Below are positions 47,704 through 54,614 of a stretch of DNA of 64,000 nucleotides, piece by piece. The notes under the pieces are model-generated. The model worked only from the letters and a program-made list of their open reading frames with translations. It had not been told where the DNA came from and did no database searches. Positions within the stretch are counted from its first letter, which is position 1, and each line of letters begins with the position of its first letter. The DNA comes from JBIKWM01 sp044356305 (GTDB lineage: Bacteria; Bacteroidota; Bacteroidia; UBA10329). The position numbers and the translations under genes are program-made. Location of the stretch: positions 1-64,000 of the forward strand of contig JBIKWM010000015.1 of NCBI GenBank assembly GCA_044356305.1, given 5' to 3'.

Positions 47704-48987
47704 TCAGACAATCATTCCTGCGCCAACGGTATTGTTGGTGCCTTCATCAATAATGATCACGCTGCCTGTGATGCGGTTTTTACGATAACCGTCAAAGAAA
47801 AGTGGGGCAGTGGTGCGCAGCTTGATACGACCAATGTCATTCAAAGCGATGGTCGTATCGCCCTCCACCTTTTGCATAGTGTTGATGTTCATCTTATACA
47901 TCACCTCTTTGATCACACACCGGGCATCGCGGCTGGTGTGCTTGATCGCGTACTTACCGCCAAGTTGAAGTGGGCGATCGCTCATCCAGCATACCATCAC
48001 ATCCACCTCTTGCTCCGCATCAGGGCGGTTGTTCGGTTTCACGATCATGTCGCCACGGCTGATGTCAATATCATCTTCGAGGGTCATGATTACGCTCATC
48101 GGGGCAAACGCCTCCTTCACCTCTTCGCCCATGATCTCGATACTCTTGATCTTAGATGTGAAGCCGGAAGGAAGCACTGATACCTCTTCGCCTGCACGGA
48201 ATATTCCGCCAGCCACACGTCCTGCATAACCGCGGTAGTCATGATACTCCGATTTCATAGGGCGCACAACGTACTGCACCGGAAAGCGCGCATCGATATG
48301 GTTATTATCGCTACCGATGTGAACGTTTTCAAGGATGTGCATCAAGGTGGAGCCACCATACCAGTCCATGTTCTTGGAGCGGTCCACCACGTTGTCACCC
48401 AATAGGGCCGAAATGGGAACGAATCGCACGTCTTTTATATCCAGGCGTGCCGAGAAATCCTCAAAATCATTACGCACCTTCTCGTAAGCCTCTTCTGAGA
48501 ATCCGACCAGGTCCATCTTGTTGACACACACCACCACGTGAGGTATCTGGAGCAACGATGCGATGTAGGCATGGCGCTTGGTCTGCTCAATCACACCTTG
48601 ACGGGCATCTACAAGTATGATGGCCAGATTGGCCGTGCTGGCACCGGTCACCATGTTGCGGGTGTACTGAATGTGACCCGGTGTGTCAGCAATGATGAAT
48701 TTGCGCTTTGGGGTGGCGAAGTAGCGGTAGGCGACATCGATGGTGATGCCCTGTTCGCGCTCAGCACGCAGGCCATCGGTCAAAAGGGCAAGGTTCACAT
48801 GCTCTTCTCCCTTTTTGGCGCTGGCCTGTTCAATGGCCTCCATCTGATCGGCAAAAATTGACTTGCTGTCGTACAGCAGTCGGCCGATAAGGGTGCTCTT
48901 TCCATCATCAACGCTGCCGGCAGTGGTGAAACGGAGCAGCTCCATGTCGAGGTAGCCGCGGTGGTCGGTGGTTACTTCCTTCGTCAT
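47704..48987 (-). CDS. cysN: Sulfate adenylyltransferase large (GTPase) subunit
   Basis: A 427-aa EF-Tu-like GTPase subunit of ATP sulfurylase, which makes APS with CysD. The motifs GSVDDGKSTLIGRLL, DTPGHIQYTRNM and NKMD are intact, followed by beta-barrel domains. The length fits CysN alone; there is no fused APS-kinase domain, which is encoded separately by cysC. The frame continues upstream into the cysD spacer, but MTKEVTTDHRGYLDMELLRF from 48987 is the natural start. Confidence 0.95.
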   Translation of the reverse strand: MTKEVTTDHRGYLDMELLRFTTAGSVDDGKSTLIGRLLYDSKSIFADQMEAIEQASAKKGEEHVNLALLTDGLRAEREQGITIDVAYRYFATPKRKFIIADTPGHIQYTRNMVTGASTANLAIILVDARQGVIEQTKRHAYIASLLQIPHVVVCVNKMDLVGFSEEAYEKVRNDFEDFSARLDIKDVRFVPISALLGDNVVDRSKNMDWYGGSTLMHILENVHIGSDNNHIDARFPVQYVVRPMKSEYHDYRGYAGRVAGGIFRAGEEVSVLPSGFTSKIKSIEIMGEEVKEAFAPMSVIMTLEDDIDISRGDMIVKPNNRPDAEQEVDVMVCWMSDRPLQLGGKYAIKHTSRDARCVIKEVMYKMNINTMQKVEGDTTIALNDIGRIKLRTTAPLFFDGYRKNRITGSVIIIDEGTNNTVGAGMIV

Positions 48988-49024
48988 TATTTCCTGATTG
49001 ATATGATTTATAATATGTTGAAAT

Positions 49025-49942
49025 TCAGAAATATCCCTGCTTCTTCCTGTCCTCCATGGCGGCCTCAGAGCGTTTGTCGTCCTGACGGCTGCCGCGCTCG
49101 GTGACGCGAGATGATGCCACCTCCTCAATTATATCCTCAAGGGTTGAGGCATTGGACACAGTGGCCCCGGTGCAGGTCATATCGCCTATGGTACGGAAAC
49201 GCACCTGCATGGTCCGCCTGGTCGCCAGTTCGCTCTCGCGCAGGTTCATGTATTCAGAGTAGGCGTACAATGCCCCGTTGCGCTCGATCACCTCACGCTG
49301 GTGAGTGAAATAGATGCTCGGCATAGGGATGTTCTCCATCAGTATGTACTGCCATACATCCATCTCGGTCCAGTTACTGATCGGGAACACCCTGAAGTGC
49401 TCGCCCAGGTGCTTGCGGCCGTTAAAGAGGTTCCACAGCTCGGGGCGCTGGTTCTTTGGGTCCCATTGGCCGAACTCGTCACGGTGAGAGAAGAAACGCT
49501 CCTTTGCACGGGCCTTCTCCTCGTCCCTGCGTCCTCCGCCAAGGGCAGCATCAAACTTGCCAGCCTCAAGACTCTCGAGCAGTGTTACTGTCTGTAGAGC
49601 ATTGCGACTTGCGTTGTAGCCCTTCTCTTCAACTGCGGTCCCACGGTCAATGGAATCCTGAACGTGGCCCACGATGAGCTTGGCCCCCGTGCGGGCTACC
49701 AGCTCATCGCGGTAGTCAAGGGTCTCTTGAAAGTTGTGGCCCGTATCGATATGCAACAAAGGGAACGGGATGCTGGCCGGATAGAAAGCCTTCATGGCCA
49801 GATGGGTCATCACTATTGAGTCTTTACCACCTGAGAAAAGCAGCACGGGGTTCTCGAACTGTGCTGCCACCTCGCGCATCACGAACATGCTCTCTGACTC
49901 GAGCTCGCGGAGGTGATTGAGTTTGTATGCCTTTGATTCCAA
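49025..49942 (-). CDS. cysD: Sulfate adenylyltransferase subunit 2
   Basis: A 305-aa PP-loop subunit that adenylates sulfate. The PP-loop LLFSGGKDSIVM, the LHIDTGHNFQETLDYRDEL segment and the CysD C-terminal FRTIGDMTCTGATVSNAST are present. No ATG precedes the conserved N-terminus; upstream ATG codons fall inside cysC. TTG at 49942 gives a normal length (E. coli CysD is about 302 aa) and is the proposed start. It lies between cysC and cysN, with 29 nt to cysC. Confidence 0.92.
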   Translation of the reverse strand: MESKAYKLNHLRELESESMFVMREVAAQFENPVLLFSGGKDSIVMTHLAMKAFYPASIPFPLLHIDTGHNFQETLDYRDELVARTGAKLIVGHVQDSIDRGTAVEEKGYNASRNALQTVTLLESLEAGKFDAALGGGRRDEEKARAKERFFSHRDEFGQWDPKNQRPELWNLFNGRKHLGEHFRVFPISNWTEMDVWQYILMENIPMPSIYFTHQREVIERNGALYAYSEYMNLRESELATRRTMQVRFRTIGDMTCTGATVSNASTLEDIIEEVASSRVTERGSRQDDKRSEAAMEDRKKQGYF

Positions 49943-49971
49943 GTTGATTGAAATTGTATTATTCGTTTGAT

Positions 49972-50574
49972 TTAGGCCCTTATGCGACCCATGATCGCGG
50001 CCAATACCTGATCTGCACATTCCTCCACTGAACGGCCAGCGGTAGGCACATCCACATCGGGCCGGTCGGGTGCCTCAAAAGGGGCATCGAGGCCAGTGAA
50101 GTTCTTGATCTCGCCTGCGCGGGCCTTTTTGTAAAGCCCTTTCACATCGCGTCTCTCACACTCCTCGAATGAGGTGTTCACGTAAACCTCCACAAAGTCA
50201 TCGGCACCGATAATGTCTTTGGCCATTGTTCGGATGTCGCGCGTGGGGCTCACAAAACAATTGATGGTGACAATGCCACAGTTCACAAAAAGCTTGCTCA
50301 CCTCCGCTATCCTGCGGATGTTCTCAGTGCGGTCATCCTCACTGAAGCCCAAGTTGTTGCAGATGCCTGTGCGCACATTGTCGCCATCGAGCACCTGGGT
50401 AAGAATGCCTTTTTCGGCCAACTTCCGCTCAAGTGCCGCAGCTATGGTGGTCTTTCCCGACCCGCTAAGACCGGTCATCCACACCACCGAACCACGCTGC
50501 TTGAGCATGGACTCCTTATCGCCCCGCTGAAGGATGCGATCGAAAGTAGGATGGATGTTTTTGCCTGTCAACAT
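49972..50574 (-). CDS. cysC: Adenylylsulfate kinase
   Basis: A 200-aa APS kinase that phosphorylates APS to PAPS, the universal sulfuryl donor. The P-loop GLSGSGKTTIA, DGDNVRTGICNNLGFSEDDRTENIRR, FVSPTRDIR and the FEECERRDVKGLYKKARAGEI segment define the family. It heads the cysC-cysD-cysN unit. No cysH or sulfite reductase gene lies in the window, so PAPS use for sulfation is at least as likely as reduction. Confidence 0.96.
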   Translation of the reverse strand: MLTGKNIHPTFDRILQRGDKESMLKQRGSVVWMTGLSGSGKTTIAAALERKLAEKGILTQVLDGDNVRTGICNNLGFSEDDRTENIRRIAEVSKLFVNCGIVTINCFVSPTRDIRTMAKDIIGADDFVEVYVNTSFEECERRDVKGLYKKARAGEIKNFTGLDAPFEAPDRPDVDVPTAGRSVEECADQVLAAIMGRIRA

Positions 50575-50593
50575 GTGCCTTTGGGGAAGGGCG

Positions 50594-50601
50594 CGAAGGT
50601 A
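50594..50601 (-). promoter_or_regulatory. Probable -7 box of cysC (TACCTTCG variant)
   Basis: TACCTTCG on the minus strand differs from TAnnTTTG at one position and lies 19 nt before the cysC start. The same 8-mer precedes deoC on the other strand and the gene starting at 59684. Confidence 0.5.
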
Positions 50602-50636
50602 TGAAATAGCTATGAAGGGCCTTTCAGGCCTTCCAC

Positions 50637-50644
50637 TACCTTCG
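50637..50644 (+). promoter_or_regulatory. Probable -7 box of deoC (TACCTTCG variant)
   Basis: TACCTTCG lies 23 nt before the deoC start, in the divergent cysC/deoC spacer. No clear -33 element is seen. Confidence 0.5.
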
Positions 50645-50667
50645 GGCAGCCAAATAGTTCATGTCCG

Positions 50668-51576
50668 ATGAGCCTAATTAGCACAGTTCGGGACTTCGCC
50701 AGTGCGCCTGTAGATCAGGTGGGCATTGAGGAACGCGTGTCCCGTTTCACCAAGCGCAGCATAAAAAATGAGGCGAAGCGCCAAGGGCTGCGCATGGCCC
50801 TGAACATGATCGACCTTACCACGCTCGAGGGCAAAGACACAGAGGGCAAGGTGCGACAGATGTGCTACAAGGCTGCCCACCTGCACGATTCCCTGCGGGG
50901 TCTGCCCACTGTGGCGGCAGTCTGTGTTTACCCCAACCACGTGGCCACGGCAGTTGATGCGCTCAGAGGCACCGGAATAAAAGTAGCCTCAGTGGCCACC
51001 GCTTTTCCATCAGGCAATTCGACCCACCAGATAAAATTGGCTGACACCCGTCTTGCGGTTGATTCGGGCGCTGACGAGGTTGACATGGTCATCTCCCGTG
51101 GCAGATTCCTTCAGGGCGATCATGGCTTTGTTTCAGACGAGATAGCCGATATCAAAGAGGCCTGTGGCAAGGCCCGCCTCAAGGTCATTCTGGAAACGGG
51201 CGAGCTCTGCACATTAGACAATGTGCGCATTGCCTCGTGGTTAGCCATGGAGGCCGGGGCCGATTTCATAAAGACTTCCACCGGCAAGATATCGCCTGCG
51301 GCCACCATGCCTGTGACACTTGTGATGCTCGAGGCGATACGCGACTATTACTATCACACTGGCCGCATGGTGGGAATGAAACCTGCCGGTGGCATCAGCA
51401 AGGCCAAACAGGCCCTTCATTATCTGGTGATGGTGAACGAGACACTCGGTGATGCATGGCTCAGCAATGAGTGGTTCCGCTTTGGGGCCAGCAGCCTGGC
51501 CAATGACGTGCTGATGCAATTGGCCCGTATGGAAGATGGGCGCTATCAGGGGTTGGACTATTTCAGCAGGGATTGA
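50668..51576 (+). CDS. deoC: Deoxyribose-phosphate aldolase
   Basis: A 302-aa class I aldolase that splits 2-deoxyribose 5-phosphate into acetaldehyde and glyceraldehyde 3-phosphate. The Schiff-base Lys lies in ADFIKTSTGK (near residue 200) and the partner Lys in MKPAGGISKAKQAL. Length and the N-terminal extension fit the longer DeoC type found in Bacteroidota. The aldehyde dehydrogenase gene follows 2 nt later and could consume the acetaldehyde. Confidence 0.94.
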   Translation: MSLISTVRDFASAPVDQVGIEERVSRFTKRSIKNEAKRQGLRMALNMIDLTTLEGKDTEGKVRQMCYKAAHLHDSLRGLPTVAAVCVYPNHVATAVDALRGTGIKVASVATAFPSGNSTHQIKLADTRLAVDSGADEVDMVISRGRFLQGDHGFVSDEIADIKEACGKARLKVILETGELCTLDNVRIASWLAMEAGADFIKTSTGKISPAATMPVTLVMLEAIRDYYYHTGRMVGMKPAGGISKAKQALHYLVMVNETLGDAWLSNEWFRFGASSLANDVLMQLARMEDGRYQGLDYFSRD

Positions 51577-51578
51577 AC

Positions 51579-53045
51579 ATGGAAAAAAACAAACCTGAAC
51601 TCACCTTCGGCAATACCTGGCAATATGCCCCGGCACCGGAGAGTGCGGCCCAAGTGTCCATCAAGAAGGAATACGGCCTTTACATCAACGGCAAATGGCA
51701 GAAGGCCGAGGGCGGAAAGACCTTTGCAAGTGAGAACCCCGCCAATGGGGAACACATTGCGCTGTTTGCAGAGGCGAGCGAGAAGGATGTGGACAAGGCC
51801 GTGAAAGCCGCACGGAAGGCTTACGATGATGTGTGGTCAAAGCTACCCGCCAAGGAACGCGCCAAGTACATCTTCCGCATTGCGAGGCTCATTCAGGAAC
51901 GGGCACGCGAGTTCGCCATCTGCGAGAGCATGGACGGTGGAAAACCGATCCGCGAGAGCCGCGATATCGATGTGCCCTTGGCCGCCAACCACTTCTTTTA
52001 CTATGCAGGCTGGGCCGATAAGCTGGAATATGCCTTTCCGGGCAAGAATCCGAAACCGTTGGGCGTGGCAGGGCAGATCATTCCGTGGAATTTCCCACTG
52101 CTGATGGCCGCTTGGAAGATCGCACCCGCCTTGGCCTGTGGCAACACCGTGGTGCTGAAACCTGCCGAGACCACCCCGCTCACCGCCATCAAGCTGGCCG
52201 AGCTGATCCACGATGCAGGACTGCCTGCCGGTGTGGTGAACATCATCACTGGCGCAGGGGCCACAGGCAACGCCCTTGTCAACCACCCTGATGTGAACAA
52301 GATTGCCTTCACCGGCAGCACGGGCGTTGGGAAGCTCATCCAAAAAGCCGTGGCCGGAACCAACAAGAAAGTGACCCTCGAGCTAGGCGGCAAGGCGGCC
52401 AACATCATCTTTGACGATGCTCCGCTCGATCAGGCCGTAGAGGGCATCATCAACGGCATCTTTTTCAATCAGGGCCACGTGTGCTGCGCGGGCTCGCGGC
52501 TGTTCGTGCAGGAGAATGTGTATGACACCGTCATCCGCAAACTGAAAGACCGCATGGCGACCCTACGTCTGGGCGACCCGCTTGACAAGAACACCGACAT
52601 TGGGGCAATCAACTCGGCCAAACAGTTGGTCACCATTGAGAAATACCTGGCCATTGGCAAAGAAGAAGGGGCCGAGATGTGGCAGCCCGAATGTGCCGTG
52701 CCTGCAAAAGGCAACTGGTGCCGCCCCACCTTGTTCCTCGAAACCTCGCAAAGCCACCGCATTGTGCAAGAGGAGATTTTTGGCCCTGTGCTGGCCGTGC
52801 AGACCTTCCGCACGATTGACGAGGTGATTGAGAAGGCCAACAACACGCCCTACGGCCTCAGTGCAGGCGTGTGGACCGACAAGGGATCGAAGATCTTCAA
52901 CCTCACCACTAAGCTGCGCGCGGGCGTGGTGTGGGCCAACACCTACAACAAGTTCGACCCGACCTCACCTTTCGGGGGCTACAAGGAGAGCGGGTTCGGC
53001 CGCGAGGGTGGGGTGCATGGGTTGAGTGCGTACTTGAAGGTGTGA
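51579..53045 (+). CDS. NAD(P)-dependent aldehyde dehydrogenase
   Basis: A 488-aa complete ALDH. It has IIPWNFPLLMAAWK, the FTGSTGVGKLI coenzyme motif, the general-base Glu in LELGGKAAN (near residue 267) and the catalytic Cys in FFNQGHVCCAGSR (near residue 300). It is coupled to deoC (2-nt gap), suggesting oxidation of acetaldehyde or a related aldehyde in deoxynucleoside breakdown. ATG at 51579 is chosen over the TTG two codons upstream. The 134-nt downstream gap shows nothing recognisable. Confidence 0.92.
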   Translation: MEKNKPELTFGNTWQYAPAPESAAQVSIKKEYGLYINGKWQKAEGGKTFASENPANGEHIALFAEASEKDVDKAVKAARKAYDDVWSKLPAKERAKYIFRIARLIQERAREFAICESMDGGKPIRESRDIDVPLAANHFFYYAGWADKLEYAFPGKNPKPLGVAGQIIPWNFPLLMAAWKIAPALACGNTVVLKPAETTPLTAIKLAELIHDAGLPAGVVNIITGAGATGNALVNHPDVNKIAFTGSTGVGKLIQKAVAGTNKKVTLELGGKAANIIFDDAPLDQAVEGIINGIFFNQGHVCCAGSRLFVQENVYDTVIRKLKDRMATLRLGDPLDKNTDIGAINSAKQLVTIEKYLAIGKEEGAEMWQPECAVPAKGNWCRPTLFLETSQSHRIVQEEIFGPVLAVQTFRTIDEVIEKANNTPYGLSAGVWTDKGSKIFNLTTKLRAGVVWANTYNKFDPTSPFGGYKESGFGREGGVHGLSAYLKV

Positions 53046-53179
53046 TGCACCCTGCATCTGCTCAGGCCAACGTGACATCACGCTTCGATTGACCGCATTG
53101 GGCAACTTGAATTCCGAGCACGATAGGTTGCATTTCCTTAGTCTTTCAGTGCGCTTCAACATAGTGCGCACTATCTGTC

Positions 53180-54397
53180 TCAGGCCCTGCGGTTGGCCAG
53201 CAGCAGCGGAGGTTCGCCATTGAACGGATTGCTGCGGCCTATGGTGCGCGCGCCCAGGCCCGAGGCCCGCATCACGGCCCGGTCGCCAAAGCGCTGGCGT
53301 ATGCGGTCCATGCCCTGGTAGAGGTTTATCATGCTCTCGTCCTCATCGAACAGGCTGATCTGGTGGCTGCCCCCGGCCAGATGGCTGAAGCGTATGCCTA
53401 TGAGCCGCACCAGCAGCCTACGGTCATATAGCCGGGCAAACAGCTCCTGCACCACGGGCAGTATGTTGTGGTCGGCCGCGGTGTGGGGCAGGGTGCGCTG
53501 CAGGGTGTAGGTCTGAAAATCGGAGTAGCGCAGTTTGAGGGTGATGCAGGCGGTGACCTTCTGCGCCCTGCGCAACTGAAAGGCAAGGTTCTCGGCCATG
53601 GCCGTGAGGATGCCGCGCAGCATGGCCACATCGGTGGTGTCGCGGTCAAAGGTGCGCTCGGTGGATATGGACTTGCGCTCGTTGTAGGCCACCACGGGTG
53701 TGGGGTCTATGCCATTGGCCTTGCGCCACAGGGTGCGGCCGTTGGTGCCCAGCAGGCCCTCCAGCATCTCCACAGGCATCTGTTGCAGGGTGCCTATGTG
53801 TTTCACGCCCAGGTGGCACAGCGTGTGGTGCGTCTTCTCGCCCACCATGGGTATACGGTTAACGGGCAATGGGGCCAGAAAAGGGCGCTCGGTGCCGTTG
53901 GGCACATGCAACTGGTTGTTGGGCTTGGCCTGATCGGTGGCCACCTTCGACACGGTCTTGTTCACACTCAGCCCAAAGGATATGGGCAGCCGTGTCTCGC
54001 GCTGTATGGTCTGGCGCAGCTCGGTGGCAAATTTGAGGCACCCGAAATAGCGGTCCATACCGGTCAGGTCCACATAGAACTCGTCAATGGAGGTCTTCTC
54101 CATGAGCGGTACGCGCTCGCGGATGATGTGGGTCACCTCGTCAGACAGTTTGAGGTAACTGGCCGAGTTGCCACGTATCACCACGGCCTCGGGGCACAGT
54201 TGGCGGGCCATGCGCATGGGCATGGCCGAGCGTATGCCGAATGCCCGCGCCTCGTAGCTGCATGCGGCCACCACACCGCGGTCTGAGGTGCCGCCCACCA
54301 GCACCGGACGGCCTACGAGGCGGCTGTCGTGCAGCCGCTCAACCGACACGAAGAAGGAGTCGAGGTCGAGATGGGCGATGGTGCGCTCGGGCTGCAT
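53180..54397 (-). CDS. dinB: Y-family DNA polymerase (DinB/Pol IV type)
   Basis: A 405-aa translesion polymerase. The first catalytic motif is AHLDLDSFFVSVERL (residues 8-22) and the second is MEKTSIDEFYVDLTG, with the Asp-Glu pair. The helix-hairpin-helix segment MVGEKTHHTLCHLGVKHIGTL and the little-finger domain follow. There is no RecA-like or SplB-like partner, but a DnaE-type polymerase gene is divergent, as in the ImuB/DnaE2 mutagenesis cassettes. ATG at 54397 gives the family start; the frame upstream is low-complexity Pro/Ala sequence. Confidence 0.9.
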   Translation of the reverse strand: MQPERTIAHLDLDSFFVSVERLHDSRLVGRPVLVGGTSDRGVVAACSYEARAFGIRSAMPMRMARQLCPEAVVIRGNSASYLKLSDEVTHIIRERVPLMEKTSIDEFYVDLTGMDRYFGCLKFATELRQTIQRETRLPISFGLSVNKTVSKVATDQAKPNNQLHVPNGTERPFLAPLPVNRIPMVGEKTHHTLCHLGVKHIGTLQQMPVEMLEGLLGTNGRTLWRKANGIDPTPVVAYNERKSISTERTFDRDTTDVAMLRGILTAMAENLAFQLRRAQKVTACITLKLRYSDFQTYTLQRTLPHTAADHNILPVVQELFARLYDRRLLVRLIGIRFSHLAGGSHQISLFDEDESMINLYQGMDRIRQRFGDRAVMRASGLGARTIGRSNPFNGEPPLLLANRRA

Positions 54398-54554
54398 GGC
54401 GGGTTCAGTGTGTGGCGGTGGCGCATGTGCGGCTGCGGGCGGCCCCGTGGGGCAGATGCCAAGGTAGGCGGGCCGCCCCTGCATGGGGCCGGTGTTGATA
54501 AATAGATTGCTGCTGAGTGTGTGGCAGATGCATCGGGGGCACAATGCTCAGCAC

Positions 54555-54581
54555 GCACACCGTAACCTATTTACGGTGTGC
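54555..54581. promoter_or_regulatory. Perfect 11-bp inverted repeat between divergent polymerase genes (candidate operator)
   Basis: GCACACCGTAA (54555-54565) and TTACGGTGTGC (54571-54581) are exact reverse complements around CCTAT. The site ends 33 nt before the DnaE-type start and lies 157 nt from the dinB start. A perfect dyad of this size in a divergent mutagenesis promoter region is what a LexA-like repressor site would look like. The regulator is unknown. The rest of the 217-nt spacer shows a TACCTTGG element (54461-54454) that could be a degenerate -7 box for dinB. Confidence 0.75.
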
Positions 54582-54614
54582 TGTGCCCTGCCGTAACGAC
54601 CTTGGCACCGCCTC

